Source: Pseudonocardia ammonioxydans (lineage in GTDB: Bacteria > Actinomycetota > Actinomycetes > Mycobacteriales > Pseudonocardiaceae). From it: a stretch of 64,000 nucleotides of DNA. A model generated the notes under the pieces. It did no database searches and was not told where the DNA came from. It saw only the letters and a program-made list of their open reading frames with translations. Both the position numbers and the translations under genes were made by a program. Positions 53,787 to 61,736 of this stretch are shown in pieces (positions within the stretch are counted from its first letter, which is position 1; each line of letters opens with the position of its first letter). The DNA is taken from assembly GCF_900115005.1 (NCBI RefSeq), contig NZ_FOUY01000018.1:62001-126000 (forward strand). The letters are read 5' to 3'.

Positions 53787-54911
53787 TCAGGATCGGTGGG
53801 AACGGCGCGACGGGGTGGCCGGCCCGGTTCGCCTCGGGGCGGTCCCCGGCGTCACGTAGTGCCGCAACGGTCGGTCGATCGCGGCGATCAGGACGGTGAC
53901 CGCGGTCGCGGCGAGACCACCGGTCACCAGCGCGACGGGTGCCGAGGTCAGCGACGCCACCACGCCGCCGCGGACGTTCCCGAGCTCGGGGGCGGCGACG
54001 CCGATGACGTGCTCGACCGAGGAGACCCGTCCGCGGTACTCGTCGGGGGTCTCGAGCTGGACGAGGGCGCCGCGGGTGAACACCGAGATCGAGTCGGCCG
54101 CCCCGGCGAGCACGAGGCAGCCGAGTGCGACCCAGACCGGCCCGGCCAGCCCGAAGCCGGCGAGGGCGAGCCCCCACACGCCGGCGGCGGCGAGCTGGAC
54201 CGCGCCGCTGCGGCGTACCCGCGTCACCGCGCCGGAGAACGCCCCCGCGAGGAGCCCTCCGACCGCGATCGAGGACAGGAACAAACCCAGGGTGCGCGGA
54301 TCCCCGCCGAAGCGCAGCTCGTTGACCAGCGGGAAGAGGGCGACGGGCATCGCGAGGGCGCACGCGGCGAGGTCGACGGCGAAGGAGGCCCGCAGGGTCG
54401 GCCTGCGCAGGACGAACCGCCACCCTCCTGGGGAGCGACCGGATGCGCCGTCCGGGCGGGCGGGCGGGACCGGGGGCAGCCGCAGCACGGCCACGAGCGA
54501 CACCACGATGGTCAGTGCCTGCAGGCCGTAGGCCGCCGGGAAGCCACGGGTGGCGAGCACGGCGCCGGCCACGGCCGGGCCGACGAGCATTGCCGCCTGG
54601 AACGAGACGATCGACAACGCGATCCCGGCGGCGACCTGGTCGGCCGGGAGCAGCCGGACCGGCAGGGTCCGGCGGGCGGGTGCCCCGAGTGCCGCCCCGG
54701 CCGTCTGGACCGCGACCAGGGCGAGCAGCAGCAGGACGGAGCCATTCCCCAGTGCTGCCTGTGCGACCAGCGCGCCCGCGCCGGCGCCCTGCAGCGCCGT
54801 CGAGGCCCGCACGAGCGTGCGCCGATCGACCCGGTCGGCGAGCGACCCGCCGAGGAGTCCGAACAGGATCATCGGGACGGCGGTGGCGATCCCGATCGCA
54901 CCGGTCCACAC
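53787..54911 (-). CDS. MFS transporter (MFS_3, enterobactin-exporter-like), 5' end displaced
   Basis: A 374-aa reading from GTG 54911 of a drug/siderophore-exporter-like MFS protein (MILFGLLGGSLADRVDRRTLV, LVQLETPDEYRGRVSSVEHVIG). Expected first-helix sequence lies upstream in the same frame (RSFRELWIGTSLGAFGQQVATV) but without any ATG, GTG or TTG. The natural start, ATG 55054 overlapping the MarR stop, is in another frame. The gene is therefore probably frameshifted near 55040 and the GTG product would lack helix 1. Partner of the MarR gene. Confidence 0.65.
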   Translation of the reverse strand: MWTGAIGIATAVPMILFGLLGGSLADRVDRRTLVRASTALQGAGAGALVAQAALGNGSVLLLLALVAVQTAGAALGAPARRTLPVRLLPADQVAAGIALSIVSFQAAMLVGPAVAGAVLATRGFPAAYGLQALTIVVSLVAVLRLPPVPPARPDGASGRSPGGWRFVLRRPTLRASFAVDLAACALAMPVALFPLVNELRFGGDPRTLGLFLSSIAVGGLLAGAFSGAVTRVRRSGAVQLAAAGVWGLALAGFGLAGPVWVALGCLVLAGAADSISVFTRGALVQLETPDEYRGRVSSVEHVIGVAAPELGNVRGGVVASLTSAPVALVTGGLAATAVTVLIAAIDRPLRHYVTPGTAPRRTGPATPSRRSHRS

Positions 54912-55054
54912 CGGACTCCCGGTCAGCTCCCAGGTCTGCTGCAGGACGGCGACGGTGGCGACCTGCTGACCGAACGCCCCCAGCGACGTGCCGATCCACA
55001 GCTCACGGAACGAGCGGGTCCGCAGTGGACGTACGTCGAGGGGCCTCGGGTCAT
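54912..55054 (-). pseudogene. out-of-frame 5' segment of the MFS gene
   Basis: ATG at 55054 overlaps the MarR stop as ATGA and starts MTRGPST. A net frame change within the next six or seven codons (ACCCGAGGCCCCTCG region) would give MT-R-PLDVRPLRTRSFRELW, the usual MFS_3 N-terminus. As it stands, the ATG frame runs to a stop at 54923. Either a real mutation or an assembly error. Confidence 0.5.
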
Positions 55055-55575
55055 CCCGATGCCTCGTCCCCGGGTGGGCCGGGCGGCGCGGCGTCGTCGT
55101 CCATCCGATCGGAGATGCGGTCGGAGAGGCTGCGGCGACGCAGGGCGGCCTCCGTCGCCGTCACGGCGGCGCTGAGCGCGAGGGGCAGGACCTCGTCGTC
55201 GAGCTCGGCGACCGCCGCCTCGGTGGCCCGCCACTCGGTCTCCAGGAACGGCACCAGCGACCGCCCGTAGGCGGTCAGTGCGACCCGGCGGGTCCGCGCG
55301 TCGGTGCCCGGCTGGGAGGAGACCAGGTTCTCCCGGCGCATGCCCGCGAGCGTCTGGCTGACCGCGGAATGGCTCTGGTTCAGCGAGTCGGCGAGCTCGC
55401 GGATCGTGAGCGGTCCGGTGTGGGCGAGCCGGATCAGCGGATAGGCGTAGCGCGGCCGGACGCCGTGCAGCCCCCGGTCCCGGTAGACCTTCTCGATCTC
55501 GGCATCCATGGCCGCGAGCAACTGCCGCAGCGGCTGTAGTCGGTCGGGGGAGCGGGTCGGGTCCGGGTTTGTCAC
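55051..55575 (-). CDS. MarR-family regulator
   Basis: A 174-aa winged-helix regulator: YAYPLIRLAHTGPLTIRELADSLNQSHSAVSQTLAGMRRENLV at about residues 46-88 followed by the wing (TDARTRRVALTAYG) and dimer helices. GTG at 55575 directly abuts a CAGCGCT inverted repeat with an embedded TATATT, implying autoregulation and a leaderless mRNA. Likely controls the MFS exporter gene overlapping its 3' end. Confidence 0.88.
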   Translation of the reverse strand: MTNPDPTRSPDRLQPLRQLLAAMDAEIEKVYRDRGLHGVRPRYAYPLIRLAHTGPLTIRELADSLNQSHSAVSQTLAGMRRENLVSSQPGTDARTRRVALTAYGRSLVPFLETEWRATEAAVAELDDEVLPLALSAAVTATEAALRRRSLSDRISDRMDDDAAPPGPPGDEASG

Positions 55576-55596
55576 AGCGCTAATATAACAGCGCTG
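55575..55596. promoter_or_regulatory. MarR operator/promoter
   Basis: CAGCGCT-N8-AGCGCTG, perfect 7+7 arms overlapping the GTG of the MarR gene. On the minus strand TATATT lies between the arms 6 bases from the start codon, fitting a -10 of a leaderless promoter. Confidence 0.6.
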
Positions 55597-55993
55597 GGAG
55601 ATAGCGCCGGATGTCGCGCCGCGACGCTCGTGCGGGCGGTCCCGTGTCGCTGCCCGGGCCCTCAACGGCTCGCGGGATGGGGCGAGTGCGGCGGGACGAC
55701 GAGACCCTCCCGGGCGACGGCCGGCAGTCCGATCGAGGTCGGCCCGCGGCCGCACCGGGGGCAGACGAGCCGGCGTCCGCGCCGCGCGGGCGGGTCCCCG
55801 GTACCGATGCAGCGGCTCAGGGTGGGCGTGACGGGTGCGGGCACGGTGCCCCCTCACTCGGCCGGGCCGGCCGGTCTCGTCCCTGCGCCTGGCCACCGCG
55901 TCGGACGGCGCCTCGCTGTGCAACGAAGCGTGGACCGGCGAGGCCGCCGGGTAAAGCCCGCGGGCATCCGGGTGCGGCCGGACCCGGTCGCGG
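55597..55993. other. 397-bp region without a convincing gene
   Basis: Between the MarR operator and the truncated ligase. The only notable frame is a 60-codon minus-strand one (55662-55844) containing LVCPRCGRGPT, a half zinc-ribbon-like motif. It has no ribosome binding site or family match, so it is not called. Confidence 0.5.
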
Positions 55994-56415
55994 TCACGCC
56001 GCGCCGGTGGCCCGCTCACGCAGCGGTGCCTTCAGCACTTTCCCGGTCGCGTTGCGTGGCAGCTCATCGAGCAGCACGACGTCGGTGGGGGCCTTGTAGC
56101 GGGCCAGGCGTTCCGCGCAGAACTCGAGCAGGGACACCGGGTCGAGGTCGGTGCCGGCGGCGGGGACGACGAACGCGACCTCGCTCTCGCCCCACCGCGG
56201 ATGCGGGGCCCCGACGACCGCGGCCTGGGACACCGCCGGATGCTCGTGCAAGGCGTTCTCCACCTCGGCCGGATAGACGTTCTCGCCGCCGGAGATGTAC
56301 ATGTCCTTCCAGCGGTCGACCAGGGTCAGGAACCCGTCGTCGTCGATCGTCGCGGCGTCGCCGGTCCGGAGCCACCCGTCCGCGGTGAGGGCGGCCGCCG
56401 TCCTCGTACCGCACC
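55994..56415 (-). pseudogene. C-terminal fragment of an AMP-dependent acyl-CoA synthetase (FadD-like)
   Basis: About 137 codons encode the C-terminal subdomain of an ANL ligase: LTADGWLRTGDAATIDDDGF, DRWKDMYISGGENVYPAEVE, PHPRWGESEVAFV and the catalytic-Lys motif LPRNATGKVLK. Everything N-terminal to TADGWLRTGD is missing. Similarity stops near 56415, beyond which the base composition changes. The adenylate-forming domain is not found elsewhere in the window, so this is a dead remnant. Confidence 0.82.
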
Positions 56416-56521
56416 GCATGGTCGATATGCCGTGTTCCGCGACATCGCCGGCAACCGGTGGGATCTGATCACCCCGGCAGTGGATAGAGTCCGCAGCTCC
56501 TCGTGAAGCTAAAGGTGGGAC

Positions 56522-57181
56522 ATGAGCGCACACCCAGAAGCCGGCACCACCAATTGGGATGCCGAGACTCGCATGTCCTACGACACGGTTGCGGACAGCT
56601 ACGCCGACCAAGTACGACACGCCCTTGCAGAGCAGCCCTACTTGAGCGGCGCACTGGCGTTGTTCGTGGACAGCGTGCGGCGGAGCGGCGGACCAGTTGC
56701 GGACATGGGGTGCGGGCCTGGCCAGATCACGGCCCACCTGAACGAGCTCGGCATAGACTCCTTCGGCGTGGATCTCTCTCCGCAGATGATCGACGTAGCT
56801 CGCCGTGACCATCCTGGCCTGCGCTTCGAGGTGGGCTCTATCACCGCCCCAGAGCTGCCCGATGCGTCGGTGGGAGGGCTCATCGCGTGGCAGTCGCTGA
56901 TCCACATGCCCGATGAGGACGTCCGGGTAGCGCTCGAGCACTTCCGCCGGGTGCTGCGCCCCGGCGGACCGGTGCAGCTCCTGTTCCACGCCGGTAACGA
57001 CTCCTGGGTGAAGACGCAGGGTTACGGCGGCCACCCGATGAACGTGCCCGTCTACCGCCGCCAACCCCACCTCGTCGCCGGCTGGCTGCGCGAAGCTGGG
57101 TTCGAGGTCGAAGCGCACATGGTCCTGAATCCAGACAGCGAGTTCCCGCAGGCGCTCCTGTTCGCCCGTCGAGCGGCATGA
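56522..57181 (+). CDS. class I SAM-dependent methyltransferase
   Basis: A 219-aa methyltransferase. Motif I is VADMGCGPGQITAHLNELG at about residues 58-76, GVDLSPQMIDVARRDHPGLRF is motif II region, and VLRPGGPVQLLFH is motif post-III. N-terminal YDTVADSYADQV is common in small-molecule methyltransferases. Codon choice is less GC-biased than its neighbours (ACA, TCT, ATA, CTT, GTA appear), and it sits beside a truncated ligase, both hinting at acquisition by transfer. GGTGGGACATG gives a ribosome site close to ATG. Confidence 0.87.
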   Translation: MSAHPEAGTTNWDAETRMSYDTVADSYADQVRHALAEQPYLSGALALFVDSVRRSGGPVADMGCGPGQITAHLNELGIDSFGVDLSPQMIDVARRDHPGLRFEVGSITAPELPDASVGGLIAWQSLIHMPDEDVRVALEHFRRVLRPGGPVQLLFHAGNDSWVKTQGYGGHPMNVPVYRRQPHLVAGWLREAGFEVEAHMVLNPDSEFPQALLFARRAA

Positions 57182-57627
57182 GCTCACGCCCGTCCCTGCT
57201 AGCAGCTTCAGACGCCGGCAGCGGTCCGCCGTCAGCCGCTCGGCGGCGTCGTCCAGCAGCTGCTGATCGACACTCGGGGCGGGGTCAAGCGCGGTAACCG
57301 AAGCTGTCGGAAGCTCAAGAAGCGCCGGAGCTTCGCGGCGAGTCCCTGGCCGCGGCCACCATGGGGTTCGTGAACCCAAGGGTCGAGGTAGCCGGGTCAT
57401 ACGACCCGCAACCTTCGGTTCGAGCCGTCAGACCCTTCAGAACTGCTGGACTCCAGAACTTTCCGGTGTCCGCTCCGCGTGGTGATCGATCCACGAGACG
57501 ACCTCGCGGTCGTGAGCCGGGGGATGGGTCACAGGGTGCCTCCTCGGCGCCGCCTCGACGACAGCCGCGACGACGGCGTCGGGCTGCAGCTCGGAGGGTA
57601 GTACCGGCGGACGGCTGATGAGCCGGG
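57182..57627. other. 446-bp degraded region without an intact gene
   Basis: Two protein-like stretches are open on the minus strand: TALDPAPSVDQQLLDDAAERL (about 57225-57290) and LPSELQPDAVVAAVVEAAP continuing to a stop at 57437. Neither has a start or recognised family. A small GGGTTC-GT-GAACCC hairpin lies near 57363. No tRNA or attachment core could be confirmed. Confidence 0.5.
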
Positions 57628-58506
57628 TCAGCTCAGCGCGATCAGCCCGATCGCGGTCGCGGTGGTGACCAACCCGGTCACCTGTGCCCGGCCGGGGCGC
57701 TCCCGGAGCAGCGCGATCGCGAGGAGGACGGGGACGGCCGGGTAGAGGGCGGCCAGCACGGTGGCCACCGCCAGGAGCTGCTCGCGGGTGGCGGCGAGGT
57801 AGAGCACGATCGCCACCGAGCCCAGCGCCCCGACCAGCGCGGCAGGAAGGACCAGCCGCCGCGGGATCCGCAGCTCGGCGCCGGCGGCGCGGGCCATCGG
57901 CCAGATGGTCACGGCCGCGGCGGCCCGGGCGAGCAGGATCGGCCAGAGCCCGGCCGCCGGGTCGATCCGGGAGATGGCCAGGAACTGCACGGCGAAGCCG
58001 ATCCCGGCGAGCAGCCCGAAGCGGGTCCCGGCCGCGGTCCGCCCGGTGTCCGCGCCGCCGCCGGTCGACGGACGGCGCGAGACCAGCCACAACGCGGGAA
58101 CGGCGAGGGCGATGCCGGTCCAGGCGGGCAGGCCGGGCCGGTCACCCAGCAGGACCACCCCGACCAGCACCGGCAGCGCGACCGCGGCGACGTCGCTGAG
58201 CGGTACGACGACGCTCATCCGCCCGGAGGCCAGGCCGCGGTAGAGGTAGGCCACGCCGATCCCCGTCCCGACCCCGGACAGCGCACCCCAGCCCAGCGCG
58301 ACCACGCCGGCGTGTGCGGCGGCCGCCGGCGACGGTCCCGCGCCGGTGACGGCCCCGGCCACCGCGACGACGGCGACCAGCACGGTTCCGCCGAGCTGGC
58401 CGACCGCCGCGACCCCGTAGCTGTCGGCGCGGCGGGCGAGCAGGCCGGACAGGAAGTGCACCAGCCCGAAGCAGAGCGCGGCCGCGAGTGCGAGGACCTC
58501 AGCCAT
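57628..58506 (-). CDS. EamA/DMT-family transporter
   Basis: A 292-aa, ten-helix drug/metabolite exporter. Two EamA repeats are visible: MAEVLALAAALCFGLVHFLSGLLAR to LVLLGDRPGLPAWTGIALAV, and RFGLLAGIGFAVQFLAISR to LLRERPGRAQVTGLVTTATAIG. ATG at 58506 overlaps the MarR stop by 8 bp, so it is coupled to and likely regulated by that MarR protein. Substrate unknown. Confidence 0.87.
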   Translation of the reverse strand: MAEVLALAAALCFGLVHFLSGLLARRADSYGVAAVGQLGGTVLVAVVAVAGAVTGAGPSPAAAAHAGVVALGWGALSGVGTGIGVAYLYRGLASGRMSVVVPLSDVAAVALPVLVGVVLLGDRPGLPAWTGIALAVPALWLVSRRPSTGGGADTGRTAAGTRFGLLAGIGFAVQFLAISRIDPAAGLWPILLARAAAAVTIWPMARAAGAELRIPRRLVLPAALVGALGSVAIVLYLAATREQLLAVATVLAALYPAVPVLLAIALLRERPGRAQVTGLVTTATAIGLIALS

Positions 58507-59143
58507 CGGAGCACGCCTCGCTCTTCGGTTCGGCACTGTCCAGTTCGGCACTGTCCAATTCGGAGCTGCCCGGTTCGGCTGAGCGGCCCGGTTCGTCGGG
58601 CCGGCCGCGCGCGGCCCAGCCGACCGGGCAGCGGGCCCCGGCCTCGGTGCAGCCGTGCCGGTCGCAGAGCCGGCACACCAGATCGCCGTCGCCGATCCGG
58701 TCGTGGACGCCGGGCAACAGCCGGTCCAGCAGCCGGCCCAGGACCTGGCGCTCGTCGGGGGCGAGGGGCTCGAGCAAGGGCGCGAGCCGGTCCGCCCGCT
58801 CGGCGAGCACCCGGCGGGCCGCCCGGGCACCGTCCGGGGTGAGGTGCACGGTGGTCCGGTTCCCGGACTCGCGGCGGCGCCGGGCGAGCCCGCGTGCCTC
58901 CAACGCGTCGACCATGCGCGCGGCCGCCGGCTGGCTCAGCCCGACGTGCCGGCCCAGCGCGCTCACACCCAGCTCTCCGGCTCCCGGCTCGTCCCCGTCC
59001 GGCCCGCCGGCCTGCAGTAGGACCGCCAGCGCCGCGGCGCCACTGGTACTCGTTCCCGCGGCGGGCCCCGCGCCGTCGGTCATCAGGTCGGTGACCGCCA
59101 GCGCCAGCGCCCCGAGCGTGTTGACGAGGTGCCGTTCATGCAT
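58499..59143 (-). CDS. MarR-family regulator with C-terminal cysteine cluster
   Basis: A 214-aa MarR protein: winged helix with LGVSALGRHVGLSQPAAARMVDALEARGLARRRR at about residues 58-92 and TVHLTPDGARAARRVL wing. After the dimer helices comes CRLCDRHGCTEAGARCPVG (four Cys, about residues 163-181), suggesting a metal or redox sensor. The last 25 residues are a repetitive Ser/Glu/Asp tail (SSELDSAELDSAE) from a short DNA repeat. Start ATG lies inside a 19-bp palindrome. Confidence 0.87.
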   Translation of the reverse strand: MHERHLVNTLGALALAVTDLMTDGAGPAAGTSTSGAAALAVLLQAGGPDGDEPGAGELGVSALGRHVGLSQPAAARMVDALEARGLARRRRESGNRTTVHLTPDGARAARRVLAERADRLAPLLEPLAPDERQVLGRLLDRLLPGVHDRIGDGDLVCRLCDRHGCTEAGARCPVGWAARGRPDEPGRSAEPGSSELDSAELDSAEPKSEACSDG

Positions 59144-59155
59144 GAGTCATGCATG
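59137..59155. promoter_or_regulatory. MarR operator overlapping the start codon
   Basis: CATGCATGA-G-TCATGCATG is a perfect 9+9 inverted repeat that includes the MarR start codon (59141-59143). Strongly suggests autorepression of the MarR-EamA pair. Confidence 0.65.
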
Positions 59156-59197
59156 CCCACTGAAGCGGCCGTCACACCTGCCGGCGGGGGATCGGCG

Positions 59198-59740
59198 TCA
59201 CCGGTCGGTGCGCGGATAGGTCACCTGTGCGTGCGCGTCGACGTGCGGTGTCGCGCCCCAGCGGCCGAGCTCGTGGACGCGGGGCTCGTCGTCGCCGATG
59301 AGGTGGCGGACCGTCCAGCCCCGCGCCGTCAGCGTGGTGCTGATCAGCTGCCGGTGACAGCGCCACGGCAGCGGTTCGGCGCACATGATCACCACCCGGT
59401 GCTCCGACGCGAGCCGTTCCAGGCGCTCGATCCCGGCCCGGTAGGTGGGGCCGAGGGTGTGGTCGGCGTAGTTGTGGAAGCTCGCGTTCGTCCAGCCGGC
59501 GTTCACCTCGGCGGGCACGTCCTGCCGGGCGCGCCGCCCGCCGAGCTCGGACAGGTGCAGGTACCGGATGCCGGCGGGTGCGAGCCACTCCGGCAGCGCG
59601 TCGCTGCCGAATTGCGGGCTCCGCCGCGAGCCCGGGTGTGCCCGCACGTCGGCCAGCACCTCGATGCCCGCGGCGTGCAGCCGCTGCAGGAACGTGTCCT
59701 GTGCGCACGTCCAGTGCCCGATCGTCCAGATCCCGCCCAC
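59198..59740 (-). CDS. DUF488-family protein
   Basis: A 180-aa protein of the DUF488 family: GGIWTIGHWTCAQDTFLQRLHAAGIEVLADVRAHPGSRRSPQF at the N-terminus, FHNYADHTLGP, and VIMCAEPLPWRCHRQLIS near residue 140, the conserved Cys-containing segment of the family. GTG at 59740 is preferred because GGAGG lies 8 bases upstream and the product then begins at the family motif; GTG 59749 and ATG 59833 are longer options. Biochemical role unknown. Confidence 0.85.
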   Translation of the reverse strand: MGGIWTIGHWTCAQDTFLQRLHAAGIEVLADVRAHPGSRRSPQFGSDALPEWLAPAGIRYLHLSELGGRRARQDVPAEVNAGWTNASFHNYADHTLGPTYRAGIERLERLASEHRVVIMCAEPLPWRCHRQLISTTLTARGWTVRHLIGDDEPRVHELGRWGATPHVDAHAQVTYPRTDR

Positions 59741-59842
59741 GGCGACCACCCTCCCTCGACGGTCCGGGTACCCGCCCCGACCCCGAGGCATCTCCGGGGC
59801 GACCCCGAGGCGACGGCCCCGGCGGCGGGGCATCGTGGTGCC

Positions 59843-60055
59843 ATGAGGATCGCATTGTTGGTGTTGGCGGGAATCGGCGCGATCGTGGTGCTCACCGGTG
59901 TGGTGCTGCCGGTGCTGGGCTGGCTGATCGGGTCACTGGCCTGGGTGGCCGCGGGCGCCCTGCTGATCGGCGGTGGAATCTGGGCCTACCGGCGGCTGTC
60001 CGGTTCGCAGACGCCGTCGCTGGGGTCCGGACCGAACGGCCGTCAGCTGCCCTGA
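59843..60055 (+). CDS. small two-helix membrane protein (70 aa)
   Basis: MRIALLVLAGIGAIVVLTGVVLPVL and WLIGSLAWVAAGALLIGGGIWAYRR are two membrane helices with a Gly-rich turn; the 20-residue tail is polar. No family assigned. Divergent from the DUF488 gene and 53 bp upstream of the ABC-F gene, but separated from it by the long palindrome. Confidence 0.7.
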   Translation: MRIALLVLAGIGAIVVLTGVVLPVLGWLIGSLAWVAAGALLIGGGIWAYRRLSGSQTPSLGSGPNGRQLP

Positions 60056-60076
60056 CGCCCGTGAAATCCGGTCGCA

Positions 60077-60104
60077 CCGGACTATCGCAGCTGCGATAGT
60101 CCGG
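60077..60104. promoter_or_regulatory. perfect 28-bp palindrome upstream of the ABC-F-TetR operon
   Basis: CCGGACTATCGCAG (60077-60090) followed at once by its complement CTGCGATAGTCCGG (60091-60104), with no spacer. It ends 3 bp before the ABC-F ATG at 60108, an ideal TetR operator position. Confidence 0.75.
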
Positions 60105-60107
60105 AGT

Positions 60108-61736
60108 ATGGGCCATGTGGAGCTGCAGGACGTCGACCACGTCCTGCCCGACGGACGGGTGCTGCTCAGCGAGGTGTCCTTCCGCGCGGGGGAGGGCACG
60201 AAGACCGCGCTGATCGGGGCCAACGGAACCGGGAAGTCCACGCTGCTCGACCTGGTCGCCGGCGGGACCGAGCCGTGGTCGGGGACCGTGCGGCGCTCCG
60301 GCGGGCTCGGCGTCATGCCGCAGTTCCTCGGCGGGCGCACGGTGCGCGAGCTCGTGCTGGAGCTCTCGCCCGAGCGGCTGCGCGCGGCGGGCCGCCGGCT
60401 CGACGCGGCCGAGGACGCCCTGATCGAGTCGGACGGTGTGGCCGAGCAGCTGCGCTACGCCGAGGCGCTGACCGAGTACGGCGACGCCGGCGGCTACGAG
60501 GCGGAGGCGTCGTGGGACCGCTGCTGCCGGGCGGTCGTGGCGGTGCCCTACGAGCAGGTGCGCTTCCGCGACACCGACCGGCTCTCCGGCGGGCAGCAGA
60601 AGCGGCTCGCGCTGGAACTGCTGTTCGGCGGGCCGGACGAGGTGCTGCTGCTCGACGAGCCGGACAACTTCCTCGACGTCCCCGGCAAGGAGTGGCTCGA
60701 ACAGCGGATCCGGGACTCCGACAAGACCGTCCTGTTCGTCTCGCACGACCGGGAGCTGTTGCACCGCAGCGCGAACCGGGTCGTCACGATCGAGCTGCAC
60801 CCGGCCGGGAACACCGTCTGGACCCACGGGGGCGGCTTCGCGACCTATGACGACGCGCGGGCCGACCGGCTGGAGCGGCTCGAGGAACGACGCCGCCGGT
60901 GGGACGAGAGCCGGGTGCGCCTGGTCCGGCTGGTCCACGAGCTGAAGCAGAAGGCGTCGTACAACGACGGCATGGCCGGTCGCTACCAGGCGGCCCGGAC
61001 CCGGCTCGCGCGGTTCGACGCCGCGGGCCCACCGGAGGAGGTGCCGCGCCGGCCCCGGCTGCAGATGCGGCTCGGCGGCGGCCGGACCGGGCGACGGGTG
61101 CTGACCTGCACGCAGCTCGCGCTGGACGGGCTCACCGAGCCGTTCGACACCGAGGTGTTCTACGGCGAGCGGGTCGCCGTGCTCGGCGCGAACGGCACCG
61201 GCAAGTCGCACTTCCTGCGGCTGCTCGCGACCCTCGATCCGGACGGCGCCGACGGCGTGGAGCCGGTCGCGCACCACGGGACGGCCCGGCTCGGCGCGCG
61301 GGTGGTGCCGGGGTGGTTCGTGCAGACCCATCGCCATCCCGAGCTCACCGGCCGCGGCCTGGCCGAGCTGCTCGTGGCGGGCGGGCCGCGCCGCCGGGGG
61401 ATCGGGCCGGAGCAGGCGATGCGGGCGCTGGCCCGTTACGACCTGGCCGGAGCCGCGCACCGGGGGTTCGAGACGCTCTCCGGTGGCCAGCAGGCGCGTC
61501 TGCAGGTGCTGCTGCTGGAGCTGCGCGGCGCGACCCTGCTGCTGCTCGACGAGCCCACCGACAACCTCGACCCGTACTCGGCCGACGTGCTGCAGGAGGC
61601 GGTCGAGGCGTTCGACGGCACGATCCTCACCGTCACCCACGACCGCTGGCTGGCCCGGTCGTTCGACCGCTTCCTGGTCTTCCACGGCGACGGCCGGGTG
61701 TCCGAGTCGGACCGTCCGGTGTGGAGCGAGCGGTGA
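60108..61736 (+). CDS. ABC-F family ATP-binding protein
   Basis: A 542-aa twin-ATPase ABC-F protein: Walker A GANGTGKST, signature LSGGQQKRLAL, Walker B VLLLDEPDNFLD (DN instead of TN), then linker, second Walker A GANGTGKSH, signature LSGGQQARLQV, LLLLDEPTDNLDPYS. The Thr/Ser-to-His change after GK in the second Walker A and the DEPDNF/DEPTDN loops set it apart from the protein at 115. Likely ribosome-associated, possibly antibiotic protection. Controlled by the TetR gene coupled to its 3' end. Confidence 0.9.
   Translation: MGHVELQDVDHVLPDGRVLLSEVSFRAGEGTKTALIGANGTGKSTLLDLVAGGTEPWSGTVRRSGGLGVMPQFLGGRTVRELVLELSPERLRAAGRRLDAAEDALIESDGVAEQLRYAEALTEYGDAGGYEAEASWDRCCRAVVAVPYEQVRFRDTDRLSGGQQKRLALELLFGGPDEVLLLDEPDNFLDVPGKEWLEQRIRDSDKTVLFVSHDRELLHRSANRVVTIELHPAGNTVWTHGGGFATYDDARADRLERLEERRRRWDESRVRLVRLVHELKQKASYNDGMAGRYQAARTRLARFDAAGPPEEVPRRPRLQMRLGGGRTGRRVLTCTQLALDGLTEPFDTEVFYGERVAVLGANGTGKSHFLRLLATLDPDGADGVEPVAHHGTARLGARVVPGWFVQTHRHPELTGRGLAELLVAGGPRRRGIGPEQAMRALARYDLAGAAHRGFETLSGGQQARLQVLLLELRGATLLLLDEPTDNLDPYSADVLQEAVEAFDGTILTVTHDRWLARSFDRFLVFHGDGRVSESDRPVWSER

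Noticed and set aside
55662-55844. 60-codon minus-strand frame with CPRCG
   Set aside because: No ribosome binding site, only half a zinc ribbon, and biased composition; kept only as a note.
57183-57440. Possible tRNA or tRNA fragment (GGTTCGAG near 57418)
   Set aside because: No 5-bp T-stem or acceptor pairing could be formed around it on either strand.
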